Source: Isoetes taiwanensis (Eukaryota; Streptophyta; Lycopodiopsida; Isoetales; Isoetaceae). Taken from it: a stretch of DNA of 64,000 nucleotides. How positions within the stretch are numbered: the stretch's first letter is position 1; each line of letters opens with the position of its first letter. This document shows, in pieces, positions 46,175 to 56,269 of this stretch. The translations under genes were made by a program, and so were the position numbers. The notes beneath the pieces were generated by a model. That model did not search any database, was not told where the DNA came from, and saw only the letters and a list, made by a program, of their open reading frames with translations. Location: positions 523,215-587,214 of the forward strand of contig JAJEKV010000163.1 in assembly GCA_021234155.1 (NCBI GenBank), written 5' to 3'.

Positions 46175-49010
46175 ATGGCTGCACCAAAATTTCCTACACT
46201 TCAAACCTTTGCTCCCGAGGGGAACGGCTCTTTTAAGTCTGTCTCTTTTTGACGCCCACTTTCCGTGAAGCCCTTGTTGGCCCGAATCGTGCGGTCGCGA
46301 GAAGCGCGAAACTCTCTGAGAATTCTCTCAAATGGAACTTCCGGCTCCAAATCGACCCGGTTAAGCGGTTCGCCGCTAACATCGTCAACAGCCCGCATGG
46401 ATACACCACGGTGGTCGATGGCACCACCATTTCGGGTGACTCAACACCGATTTCGAGGTATTCCATATTCCTTTGCAAACCCCTTGTTTATCTTGGTCTG
46501 CCATACGGGGATCTTGATGTCATCGAGTTTGGTGCACACGCTTATCATGCAAACGTGCATCGCCTCACAAATATTGACAAGCCCCATGAAATTTTTGTTA
46601 AGTTTACGTGGCGCAAATTACCTTGGGTATTCTATCAAGAACACCCATATCAATAAACCTTTCTATAATATAAGAGTCTTTGCTACTCGCTCAACCCACC
46701 ACATTGATTGGCCCCAATTCTTTGTTCTACCGTCTTCTCCAAGAAGTAGACCGTCTTGGGGCTGCCACTTCTCCCTCCGAAACTTCCGTGGGAGGCCATC
46801 TTCAAGCCCTCATCCGTCATTACTTTCCTCCCACAAACTCTCATTCTCAAAATTCCACTCGCCGAGTCCCTTCCTAAGACTCATCACGTTGGCACTTCCG
46901 CCCTTCTTCTTACGGGTCATGTCAACCTTCAACACCACGCATGTCCTTTGTCTCCTCCTCCTCTCTGTAAAACCAAGCACTCTAGTTCTCATCATGTGTC
47001 CTAAGCGTCACAAACAAGGCAACAGCCGGCTCCACCACCACAGCACCCTCGTCAGCTGTTGTATCAGTATCAGCAGGATGCTCAAGCTACTGTTCTCAAG
47101 TTACAAGAATCCCAAGAAGCTCTTATGAATGGGGTTCACACGGCCCTGACGGCCTCGAGATCGTTGGTAAGTAACCTTCAAGTGCTTGCACAAGTTCAAA
47201 CTTTGAAGCCCAACTTCAAGAAAAGCATGGGGCTCTCTTACAGGACCCGCATAGATCTAAAAGTGCACAGATCAGACCAGCCTACTTGCGGATCAACAGG
47301 CTCAGCTTCAATCCGAACTTCAGGCCTTATTGGAGCAACACAAGTCCAAAGACACCCTCCTTAGTGACAAGGAGAAAGATATTGCTAAACTCAACGCTTT
47401 GTACTCCGAGCTTTGTGAAAATTACGAGTACTCAAGTTCAACACCTTACAGGCGTGGCTCGGATTGCCTCTTTGTGGCTCGGCTCTCCCGCCAGACTTCT
47501 CAGCTAACATCCCTCCAAGATCAACTACGGAGGTTCAGAAACGAAACTTCTTGATGGCCGAGATTGCGTGCCGACTCAATGCCCGGGCAAGCCTCCTCCA
47601 CAGGTTAACACTTCACCGAAGCGGGTCCGTGACGGAACCTGCCTACGTTAGAAAGGACCACGGGATCCGTGACCTCGAACAACAGCTAGTGCAAACTGGC
47701 CGGTCTCGATGCGGCTCGAGACAAAACTTGAAGGCTACATTACCATTGCTCTCAACCTGCACGTTGACTACCCTATTCCTTCCGGTTATCGGACTATGTA
47801 GGGCCCGCCGCCACCTCTTTCTTTCGAAGTGGCATACGGTGATGGTCCGTTGATGTTCCCCTCGCGCCGCGAGATTTTCTTCGGATCTGGCCTGAACTCT
47901 GTTGAAGACAAAGGTTTATTTTGTGCCCTTTTAGTCTTTGATCTCATTCCAGCGTGGCGATCCGGATATGATCACCCCCGAGTTGTTCAGCCAATGGCAT
48001 ACATTTTCATGATTTCTATCTGGCGGATACACGGGACAAATTTCGAGATGGGCCACATCGGAACTTTTCGGTGACTCCACACTTCAATGGTTGCTTTTGG
48101 ATAACAACCCTATCTGTCTAATCATGACCGGACACATGCTCTTCATCAAGAATACATGCGGAGCTTGCTCATCATTTGCCTCTCTGGCAAGCTGTTATTT
48201 GCAACAAATAAGGAAGTATCACGGGACATCAGGATCTTCCCTTTGCACAAGTTTACATCACGACCTGGCGGTTACAATCAATTTGCGTGCTCTTGCGGAT
48301 AGCAAGGCGGTTCCCCGGAGTTGGGATAGCCCTCCTGTTTACTCTCAGCTCCCGCTTTTCCGAGTGGGATCGTTGGTGCAAGGCTCTAGATCACGCCCTT
48401 GTCGATTGAATTGGGGGGGCGGCTCGGCAACCCACGCCCACATGCGGCTCCCTCGGTATGCTTCTCACGGGTGCCCCTCCCCCGGGTTTCTTACTTCTGA
48501 TTGGCGTCTTCCCTTACGGACCAAGGTCATGGATGGCCGCGCGGGATCCCTCCCGCCTCAAATCTCGGACGGATCTCGGTGGGATCCCGCTTCGTCCGGC
48601 GATCCGCTTGGGAGGATAATGCCACCTTAGACACTACGAAACACGGATCTATATTGCCAATGTGCGTGGTTTAGCGACGAGGATGCCATTTATGGCCTCG
48701 ACACCTTCTTGCAACATCTTTGCCACCTCCCCGACCCTTCCGCCCACCGTCGGCGGGTTTTCGTCTTTGCTCTCAAGAGCCTCTGGTCAGCTCCTCAAAT
48801 CGGGCGGCGTCCCATCTTTTCTTGCAATCCGAATGCCGGCGTCGGTGCTTTGGTCGGTTTCTGCCTCCTCATGGAGTGCGGTTTGTTTCTTCCGAAGCCC
48901 ATCGCCCTTGAAGACATGGTGCGCTCTCATTTCTCATTGACGCCGATCACGCCCTTGGGCTCAACACTCCCTCTGCTCTTCAAAAGCGCCCGGGATCTCA
49001 TTAGCAAGTT
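46175..49010 (+). pseudogene. Third ORF of element A (sense, post-pol), coiled-coil protein of unknown function
   Basis: A coding region of about 2.8 kb after integrase, on the pol strand, starting at the ATG at 46175 (MAAPKFPTLQTFAPEG). Frame at 46249-46656: a globular-looking segment with YTTVVDGTT and EFGAHAYHANVHRL. Then a Gln-rich stretch (QYQQDAQ) near 47070, followed by a long Leu/Gln/Glu heptad-like stretch to about 47550, a likely coiled coil, then a further domain to about 48900 with DNNP, WDS and WDP motifs. Element B has a full parallel copy. Athila elements often have an env-like ORF at this place, but I see no signal peptide or membrane segment, so I do not call it env. Many frameshifts. 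Confidence 0.6.
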
Positions 49011-49106
49011 ACCATAATGGTGCCCATCCTCCTCCCATGAGGATCACTTTCAGACCGAGGGCTTCCGCCCTCGAGACACCTCCTCCTTTTTCTTCCCGGT
49101 GTTGTT

Positions 49107-49116
49107 TGGTGGGGAG
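49107..49116 (+). other. Polypurine tract of element A
   Basis: GGTGGGGAG just before the 3' LTR start TGTTAG at 49117. The same tract precedes the B 3' LTR (43208-43217). It primes plus-strand DNA synthesis in LTR retroelements. Confidence 0.65.
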
Positions 49117-49678
49117 TGTTAGTCTGTGCCTCCGGTACAGGGACTATTTCATCTGACGGACCAGGTCAAGCTCAAGGATCCCTTGATCAACCGCGGGTCA
49201 GCCATCAAGGCCCTTGAAGACCAAGCGGCTGACCTATCAAGAGGCGCCCGCTCGGACAAGTGAGGGGCCGTCACCGCCAGCGTCGGCGTGAGCGTGATTC
49301 TAGGCATTTCAAGAGACCGCCAACATTCCTCAAAAGCGGGCCTCCTTCCGTGAGTCGGCACCGAGATCGATCGAGTGTCTATATTGGGCGAAGGCCATTG
49401 TACTATATATATGAGTAGAGCTAGCATATGAGGGCTAGATGAGTTTTGAGTCTTGTCTCTCTTTAGTCTTCTCGATTTAGAGCTCATGTATGTTCATCAT
49501 TGATATCAAAGGAAGCTTATCATTTTCCTCTCATTTTTTTTTTTTCTGTTTAGTTTTTCTTCTTCTTGTTCTTTTCTTGCAAATCAGCGTGACATAGTCC
49601 CCGGACTCTCTGTTAGATCCACGGGTCCTCCTCACAGAGGGCTGTCTTGCGGGGAGTTCACGAACCGGACCCCAAACA
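49117..49678 (+). repeat. 3' LTR of element A
   Basis: 562 bp, TGTTAG to CCAAACA, with a TATA run at 49404-49412. It is followed by the right GCCCC target copy (49679-49683) and then transposase sequence. Confidence 0.92.
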
Positions 49679-49683
49679 GCCCC

Positions 49684-50640
49684 AATCGCCATTTGACAAT
49701 GCTAAGTAGCGGCACTACTTAGAGACTTCAATGAGCGATGGAAGGAGTCATACAATGATCTTCATGGCGCCGCGCATGCCTTAGACCCACACAACCACGA
49801 TATGGACCAGCATACAGGATAAAGAAGTGATGGGCTCGTTGAAGAAGGTTGCAAAATGTTCTATCCCAACAGACTCGGACTACAAGCTTTTCATTCTTTG
49901 AGTTAACTGAATACGAGAACACGAGTGGAAGGTGGGGGATGAAGAGCTTCACGGCGACCTTGGAGAGTCATAAGAAGGAACCAAATATAGAATCCTATGC
50001 ATGGTGGCAAGCCCATGGGCAAGTTCTTGATACCTTGCGGGCAATTGCAATGACTATCCTCTCTTTGGTATCTTCCAATAGTGCAAGTGAGAGGAATTGG
50101 AGTGCCTATAAGTACATACACGTCACCGCAATCGCTTGCTACATAAGAAGGCGAGACAAACTTGTATACAACTTCTCAAACTGGCGGCTATTGAATCGTA
50201 GCGATGGGTACATCCGCAATCGATAAGCTACTGGTTTCCTTTCATGGATGCAGATTCGAAGTGGAAGAGGACAGCTTGAAGGCGGTGAGGGACGAGATGC
50301 TTGCAATAAATGCCGCAAGCCATGTTGATGAAGACATTCAACGTACCCGCCGTTGATGACGAAGATGATATAGACCAAGCCATATTCTCAGACGGATCGG
50401 CCGGCCGAGGATACCGAGGAGTCACGTCTGAAAGGCCCGAGTTCGAGCAATGCGGTTGATGACTTGACCGGCCTACGTAATCCATCCGGACTCACCTTGG
50501 CGCTTTACCTTGACAAGCGAGAGAGCGGGCTAGAAGAAACCGTCTCGAGGGCGTTTCACTAAGGGAAAGGGTCATCGGAGGTTGAACCTAGGTCCCCGAG
50601 GAAGAAGAGGATGGAGCTGCGAATGATGAAATCGATGAAG
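49684..50640 (+). pseudogene. hAT transposase, 3' part (hAT C-terminal dimerisation domain)
   Basis: It resumes directly after element A and its GCCCC duplication. A block with ERWKESYNDLHGAAHALDP is followed by a continuous frame at 49849-50226 with LTEYENTSGRWG, SYAWWQAHG, the SSNSASERNWSAYKYIH signature and KLVYNFSNWRLLNR. These are the conserved motifs of the hAT dimerisation domain (hAT_C). A broken acidic tail follows to about 50640. The domain order relative to 12342-13935 is correct, which is strong evidence that A split one gene. At least two frameshifts lie in this part. Confidence 0.88.
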
Positions 50641-50736
50641 AATTTTGCCTAGAAAAATGATGTGATGAGTATCTTGATCTGTTGTAATTGGTCTTGAGGA
50701 TTTTCATACTATTGTAACCGAGTCCACGGCACTATT

Positions 50737-50742
50737 AATAAA
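50737..50742 (+). terminator. Candidate poly(A) signal of the hAT transposase
   Basis: AATAAA about 100 bases after the last transposase codons, followed by T-rich sequence. It is the first canonical signal after the gene. Motif match only. Confidence 0.45.
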
Positions 50743-50849
50743 AAAAGTTTTTGGTTATATTTTTTTGTCACAAATGTTTCGTTAATGTATGATAGTTCTT
50801 TCTATGTTTCTTTCATGTTTCATTCATGTGTAACCTTGATTGCCACGAA

Positions 50850-50998
50850 AACCTTCCTCGGATCAGACCCGTCTCGACTTCCGTTGTTGCTTGCCTCTTC
50901 GCATGCGCCAGAATCTTGCTGATGAGAAGTAATCTACGCATGCGAAGGGGCCAAACAGCCTCGGACCAGCCCGGACGAATCTGATCCATCCGAAGGTT
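50850..50998. repeat. Foldback repeat 1 in the hAT right arm (149 bp)
   Basis: AACCTT...GGATCAGA...CTTCGCATGCG at the left pairs with CGCATGCGAAGGGGC...TCTGATCC...AAGGTT at the right. Arms are about 58-60 bases with mismatches and a loop of about 30. It is non-coding and lies just past the transposase gene. Confidence 0.7.
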
Positions 50999-51035
50999 CA
51001 CAAGGTACTTCGGTACCCAAGTCGGAAATAACTTC

Positions 51036-51205
51036 GGTATGCCAAATTGGGCTTTGAATGCTATCAGGACCTATAATCTGTACTCTATTCCTCTGGGTGC
51101 ACATGCTCTGAATACCCAAATGGGTTTGCATGGCATGTGCCACCCAAAGGAATGGAGGTACAAATTATAGGTCCTGATGGCATCCAAATGCCGATTTGGC
51201 GTGCC
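51036..51205. repeat. Foldback repeat 2 in the hAT right arm (170 bp)
   Basis: Arms of about 75 bases (51036-51110 and 51131-51205) pair at roughly four of five positions, including an exact ATCAGGACCTATAAT block. The loop is about 20 bases. The length and near-perfect pairing are like a MITE or a young microRNA precursor. Confidence 0.72.
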
Positions 51206-51239
51206 ATCGGCGTGCAAGCATGGGTCACTGGATATCAAA

Positions 51240-52480
51240 GCCAAAGCATCGAGAATTCCCAAATCTTGCTAACCCCGCCTCTTTGACACTAATCTCAAAT
51301 GAACCCACAGAATCGCAAGCAACCACTAGGCTGATATCATCCGCTGCCACAATAAAAATAGAGTACTCAAAAACCTTGTTACCTACAATCCACCACCTTG
51401 CCAAAGGGGACGCGTACTCTAATTTGAAGTCATAGTGATGCTCAAGGTTCTCCATCAATAGCAGGAGTTAGGATGTTCCATGATTTGGTGCCTAACAACC
51501 GCTATATAGATGGACAACACCCAGGCACCACTTTGGCTTGAAACTAGAGTGCGCTCTCACCTCTGACGTCATAGCAAGTTCAACCTCTAGAACGAACGAT
51601 TTTTGCTCCGACCCCCATTGTGAGCCTCTTTGTGTAATATAACCTAGCAAAGTGACTAAGCTACATTGACACAAAGAGACTACACAAGAGAGTCAGAGCA
51701 AAGCCCGCTCTTTCTAGAGGAGGTAACAAGAATTTCGAGAAGTCTATATTGTTTGCAGCGACGATTATCAAGCTTTGGTGAGTTGACAACCATTCAAGAG
51801 GGTCACGCTCCAGGCCAGGATGAAAGAGACCTGAGTACAAGCATCGAGACTTCCCAAACCTTGCTTTCACCCCTCTTTGAACAATGGAACTTAGCATGTA
51901 AACTAAGCTACATTGCCCAAAGAGGAGGGGAAAGAAAGATTGGGAAGTCTCGGCGTTTGAACTCATCAATCACTAACATCCAATTAACCCGAAGACCTGG
52001 GTCCAAGCATCGAGACGTCCCAGTCTTTGCTTTCACCCGCCTCTTATGGACAATGGAACTTAGCATGTAAACTAAGCTACATTGCCCAAAGAGGCGGGGA
52101 AAAGAAAAACGGGGAAGTCTCGAAGCTTGAACTCATCAATCACTAACATCTAATGAACCCACAGAATCGCAAGCAACCACTAGGCCTTATATCCTCCGTG
52201 GCCACAATAAAAATAGAGTACTCAAAAACCTTGTAACCTCCTCTAGAACGAACGATTTCTGCTCCGACCCCCATTTTGCGCGTCTTTGTGTAATATAACC
52301 TAGCAAAGTATCTAAGATACATTGACACAGAGACATGCAAAAGAGAGTCAGAGCAAAGCTCGCTCCTTCTAAAGGAGGTAACAAGAATTTCGAGAAGTCT
52401 ATATTGTTTGCCATGGAGAATATAAAGCCTGGTGACCTGACAACCATTCAAGAGGGTCGCGCTCTTGGCTTACTCCCTTT
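51240..52480. repeat. Cluster of related inverted and direct repeats
   Basis: Words such as AAGCATCGAGACTTCCCAA recur at 51240, 51840 and 52006, with complements near 51940 and 52112. A second family, with GAACGAACGATTT and GAGGAGGTAACAAGAATTTC, occurs at 51584-51748 and 52213-52402, each forming a long stem. A further block (CACAGAATCGCAAGCAACC) is at 51305 and 52158. Non-coding. It looks like repeated insertion or local duplication of hairpin elements. Confidence 0.65.
51840..52175. repeat. Tandem duplication of a 166-170-bp hairpin unit
   Basis: Unit 1 at 51840-52005 and unit 2 at 52006-52175. Each holds a stem of about 42 bp around a shared AATGGAACTTAGCATGTAAA loop. The units differ by few substitutions. 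Confidence 0.7.
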
Positions 52481-52862
52481 TCGAAAGTGTCGATGCCTTT
52501 ACTCGTCAAACATTTTGGAAAGGTGTATTTTAGGCGTCTTTGTGTAATATAACGCGATCTAATTCAGGCTTACTCTATTTTCGAGTTTCCTGCTTAACGT
52601 ATCTAACTCGCCACCTAAAATGAGCGATATCATCCCAGGGGGCAAATTAGATACACTAAACAGAAAACAAAAGAGACTAAGCCAGGGTGAGCGATTTGGA
52701 AGTCTCGATGCTTTTACTCCATGCTTTTACTCAATGCTTTGATAATGTCATTATACCTTGTTTGAATGAAATAACGTCATTATGCCCGTCATTACCTTAT
52801 TATCCATTCACAAAATGATACAGGTCAAAATTTTCTTTGTCTAAAAATGTAATATCTCATTT
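52481..52862. other. Spacer between the repeat cluster and the RING-like gene
   Basis: AT-rich sequence with further TCGATGCTTTTACT words and two ATAATGTCATTAT / ATAACGTCATTAT repeats. No gene seen. It should contain the 3' end of the minus-strand RING-like transcript. Confidence 0.4.
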
Positions 52863-53444
52863 TCATTGGTCATTTGGGTCAATATAATCACCCTGCGGCC
52901 CTGGAGGTGGTGGTAAGAACTGGTTAATGTCTGGCACTGTCTCTCCTTCACGCGGCTCCTCCACCCCCCTCCACAATTCCATCTCGCGAAAGGTTTGAAA
53001 AGTGTGCATCTGCCCATCCCTCCTGCGAGCGGTCAGATGTGGCAACGCTGGCATGCGACCTTGCATATTTAATATGGCATATTGTAACTCGGGAAAAATC
53101 CATCCATCTTGCATTGGACAGAAGCGGCTTCCCAACATCCAATCAAGAACACATCGCATGTGCAGGCGATGCCCACACCCTAGAGTGTACCAACCCACCT
53201 GTGTCAAGTTGTCACCACACACTGGGCAATGTCTGGAATCTTGGAGCTTCAGGTCCTCCCACTGGCTCTCATACAAATACTCACGAGGGAGATATGATAT
53301 TGCCTGCTCCGAAGTCACCCTAAAAGGATCAGAGTCCAACGATTTTGTCAGATTGCGCAAGTGATCGTTGTTAGTCATGAGGACCGTAACCTCTCTATTC
53401 AAAGCCGCTAGCTGCCGTTTAGTGTCCTCTAATTCAGCAGCCAT
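52863..53444 (-). CDS. RING-H2-like protein, 193 aa (hAT cargo)
   Basis: An uninterrupted ORF from the ATG at 53444. The frame is also open for a few codons upstream, so an earlier exon is possible. Residues 1-40 form a likely coiled coil (ELEDTKRQLAALNREV). The RING core follows: CPVC, then LGCGHRLHMRC, then FCPMQ. Seven zinc ligands fit C-x2-C...C-x-H-x2-H-x2-C...C, but the eighth, expected two residues after FC, is Gln. The C-terminal third is Pro-rich. RING-H2 proteins are usually E3 ubiquitin ligases; with one ligand missing, activity is uncertain. It is the only intact large ORF in the hAT right arm. It may be a captured host gene or a family-specific accessory. Confidence 0.65.
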   Translation of the reverse strand: MAAELEDTKRQLAALNREVTVLMTNNDHLRNLTKSLDSDPFRVTSEQAISYLPREYLYESQWEDLKLQDSRHCPVCGDNLTQVGWYTLGCGHRLHMRCVLDWMLGSRFCPMQDGWIFPELQYAILNMQGRMPALPHLTARRRDGQMHTFQTFREMELWRGVEEPREGETVPDINQFLPPPPGPQGDYIDPNDQ

Positions 53445-53539
53445 CTTCTCATACCCATCGGCCACGGTCCTTTAGCGAATATTCTCTTGAGGAGAGGGTT
53501 AGGTTCCGACTTCTCTCATTCTCGGTTGGGCCCGAATAT

Positions 53540-53710
53540 CTACAAGGTCATTCCGGCTCGGGCGGCAACCCCCGCCACCTCAAAAAGTTGGAGGCGCCGA
53601 AACAAGGTATGTAATGGTGCAGGCTCACCATGTGCCTCGCTATCTTCCGATAGCTTGACCCTCTTGGTCTTTGCCACTACCACTTCCTTGCCTCCATTTT
53701 TTACTCCCAT
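53540..53710 (-). CDS. Small ORF, 56 aa, unknown
   Basis: ATG at 53710 to TAG at 53540. The product has a basic KTKRVKL segment like a nuclear localisation signal, then a Leu/Arg-rich helix. It lies just upstream of the RING-like ORF on the same strand and could be its first exon. No homolog recognised. Confidence 0.3.
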   Translation of the reverse strand: MGVKNGGKEVVVAKTKRVKLSEDSEAHGEPAPLHTLFRRLQLFEVAGVAARAGMTL

Positions 53711-53727
53711 AATTTACGGGCACTCCT

Positions 53728-53922
53728 TCACAAGCTCGTAGTATACTTCGTTTGTGCGAAACTCTTGCTGAACTCTCCATTGTGGGGTAAATGTCCCTTC
53801 ACTTGGACATGGCGCTCGACTGCTTTTGCTCGAACCACAGCATTCCTGCACTCGTGCGCCTTATACTTACCCCTCCTACTAGGCCACTCTCTTTCAAACT
53901 CATTCTTGTCCAAATTTGCCAT
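53728..53922 (-). CDS. Small ORF, 64 aa, unknown
   Basis: ATG at 53922 (MANLDKNEFEREW). Basic and hydrophilic, with no recognised domain. It is followed on the same strand by the 56-aa ORF and the RING-like ORF, so the three may be parts of one decayed or spliced gene. Confidence 0.3.
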   Translation of the reverse strand: MANLDKNEFEREWPSRRGKYKAHECRNAVVRAKAVERHVQVKGHLPHNGEFSKSFAQTKYTTSL

Positions 53923-54528
53923 TATGTCATTGTAATCTGCTCCATGTGGACAATGGCATGACCCTCTCTGGCTACATTATGCACCTCTGTGATGGTGCAA
54001 TCCTCCCTCTTGAAACCGTCCATCATGACGCAGCCTTCTTAACTTCGTGCACGAAACTCATTCGCTCTTGCATGTGCCGCTGCTCTCTCCATTTGCCGAG
54101 CAGCAGGTGACATTTCAAGCTCATTCTCCATGTCACGCAAGAAAGAAGAGGGAGTCCCCAAATTCGTGGGTACCGAAAAATCATCTCGATCCCGCTGCTG
54201 ACGCATTACCACATTCCGTGGATGAGATTCTTCGTCTTCTTCGAGACATAATTATAGTGCTAACTTGGATAGATGCGTTGATTGACTTGTATCGGTGTGC
54301 TTTGACTTCTTGTCTTTATAATTTTCGTTAGCTGCAACATATACAAAAAACACACAATAAATAACACAAAAAACACGCAAAAATAGGAACTAAGCTATAC
54401 ACACAAACAATAATTTCTCAAATAGCATCAAAGGCTCGTTTAATCAATTTATTTGGAATATTATATAGTACAAGAATGTTTGAATGTGAAATTATGCTCG
54501 TGTGTGAATACTCGACAGAATATGCACG
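53923..54528. other. Spacer between small ORFs and kinase remnant
   Basis: A mixed-composition half and an AT-rich half (54330-54528). No coherent frame on the gene strand. Confidence 0.4.
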
Positions 54529-55733
54529 CTAAAGCGTGACTAGGACCAACTTGGTCTCATCAAGGTTGCCGCCACCCTCGCCAAGTTGAACAATCCAATC
54601 CGATTCCAACTGTGGCCTCGTGCATGGCATTGGAGAGCAATGAAAACGCTCTCGCATGGTGTCAAGTAGCTGGGCCATATTAAATATTCGTGTTTTGTCT
54701 CTCATTGGCGACTCAACGCAATGTTTCAAGTAGTCGCACATTCTCCGATGCTTGCCTTTGCTGCTCCAAGCTTTCTATTGACTCGGTAGGAGTGCTTACT
54801 AGCAAAATCAGCCAAGTAGTAGACAATGTAGGCTGCCCGTGCAAATCAAAGTCAATCCTTGCGTGCACCTTGTCTTGAGCCACTACCAAAAAAAACATCA
54901 TCATGCATATATGGATGCCTGGCCCTTTGCATCTCAATTCTTTTCTTACCCTCGCCATCCAAACCCTTGTAATGCCATCGTTTTACCTCCACTATCTCGC
55001 CGATCAACCTAGATTCACCCCAATCACAAATGCCAATGTATACACAACGAGGATCAGTACATCCCTTCTCCTTTCCATAATCAAAATGGAGCAATATATT
55101 GCCCGGATGCAAGTCCATATGCAAATATCTTTCTTAATGGAGTTTTCGTAGCCCGCTGCAAAATGACATTGCCAAGTCCCCAACCCTAGAGGCAACAAAT
55201 AATTCTTTCTTTTTGCGCTTCTCAAGCAACCTCAAGTCCGTCTCAACTCTGGGGACAGCTCCTAACTTCTTGAATGCAAGCTCTGCAAAAGCATTGCTTC
55301 CATGACTTGTAAAGAAGGTTGCCAACGAACCTCCATTCCAAAAAGGGAAAATTAACCCTTGTCTTTCTAGGCCGGTTGTGCTACCAATGCACCGTACTAT
55401 ACACCCGTGCCTAACTTGCATTCTAGACTCCCTCATGTTCTTCAACATAGCTTGCACTAACTTATTGGGATCTGTACTTGGGTGAAAATTATCATGTTGG
55501 AGTTTTACACAATAAGGTTCATCCTTAGTAAAACTAGACCCTAAAATATTGCACTTATACACGGCGCCATATGAACCAGAACCAATTCGTTGTCTGTTTA
55601 TTATCTGTGATGAATCTACTTTGGCAAACCAAGTTGTCTTGGCATCCGCTCTTCTACGAAGCTTCCCACTCCCTATCTGTCTCACGGGGGACGTTTGGCT
55701 TTTATGGTTTGCGCCAACACTTTCTTAACAAGA
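54529..55733 (-). pseudogene. Protein-kinase-like gene with stop and frameshifts (hAT cargo)
   Basis: The N-lobe is in an open frame (55733-55137) with the glycine loop IGSGSYGAVYK near 55583 and CVKLQ as the ATP-lysine strand. A TAA at 55134-55136 interrupts it. The same frame then gives HMDLHPGNILL, the catalytic loop, and GICDWGES in place of DFG. Downstream, a frameshift near an A run at about 54890 and another near 54730 break the C-terminal part, whose pieces run to 54529. The kinase has an ordinary glycine loop but HMDLHPGN, closer to the HGDLHPGN loop of aminoglycoside-phosphotransferase-like kinases than to HRDLKPxN. A kinase fold is clear; the substrate is unknown. It lies inside the hAT ends, convergent with the transposase. 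Confidence 0.68.
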
Positions 55734-55817
55734 TGAGGGGTTGATGGGCTTCTTTCTTTAATTTTTTGTTGGTCCCGCCACATTCCATGTCTTTGGCTTT
55801 TTCTTTTAGCTCTACCC

Positions 55818-56268
55818 TCAGCGAGGACTACTCAAATTTGAAACTTCGTGATCATATTCGGTAGTGCGGCTAATATTACCCACTATCCATGTATACCTCT
55901 CTTGCTCACACTTTTCGGGCTCTAGATCCATCATTCGAAGTTTAAAAGCCCTCTCGGCATCTTTTACCAAGTCTGCATGGTAGTCTAGCCATCCTTCCTC
56001 ACTGTTGGTAATCAATTCCAAATCCTGAGCTGAAGCATTGCACAGCCGATTACACAACCAGTTCATAAATTCTGGTCTCAAAGTAGACCATGCTTGTTGT
56101 GGTCTACTTCTTTTTCTACGCGGCAATGGTGCAGAAGATGATTTCGAGGTTGCAACTCTGTAGCCTCCTGTTTGGGGACGTAATGCCTCTACTGGTTGCG
56201 CACTCTATTTGAGACGTTAATGCCACATTTGGTTGGGGGTTAACTTCTGCTCTCTTTTCTGAAGTCAT
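55818..56268 (-). pseudogene. Probable N-terminal part of the kinase-like cargo gene
   Basis: It starts at the ATG at 56268 (MTSEKRAEVNPQP), shifts frame near 56165, then continues as a basic segment (PRRKRSRPQQ) and a helix-rich part with three Trp to 55818. Strand and spacing fit an exon before the kinase frame, with the 84-base gap as a possible intron, though I could not find a clean in-frame donor. No domain recognised. Confidence 0.4.
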
Positions 56269-56269
56269 A

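Larger units (their letters stand above)
13936..49678 (+). mobile_element. Ty3/gypsy element A (non-chromoviral, Athila/Tat-like), inserted in the hAT transposase
   Basis: The LTRs at 13936-14498 and 49117-49678 (563 and 562 bp) share diagnostic variants that the B LTRs lack, such as GAGTAGAGCTAGC and CTATCAAGAGGCG. The flanks carry a perfect 5-bp duplication, GCCCC, at 13931-13935 and 49679-49683. Without element B it is about 10,966 bp: LTR, PBS, gag, protease, RT, RNase H, integrase, antisense ORF, sense third ORF, PPT, LTR. The RT block ERDHFPLPFTDQVLEEVAGH and DGFSGYNQI resembles the Athila group, but seedless-plant lineages such as Phygy or Selgy cannot be excluded. Most of the coding sequence is frameshifted. 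Confidence 0.92.

Noticed and set aside
46175-49010. Calling the third ORF env
   Set aside because: Position fits Athila env-like ORFs, but no signal peptide, cleavage site or transmembrane helix is visible.
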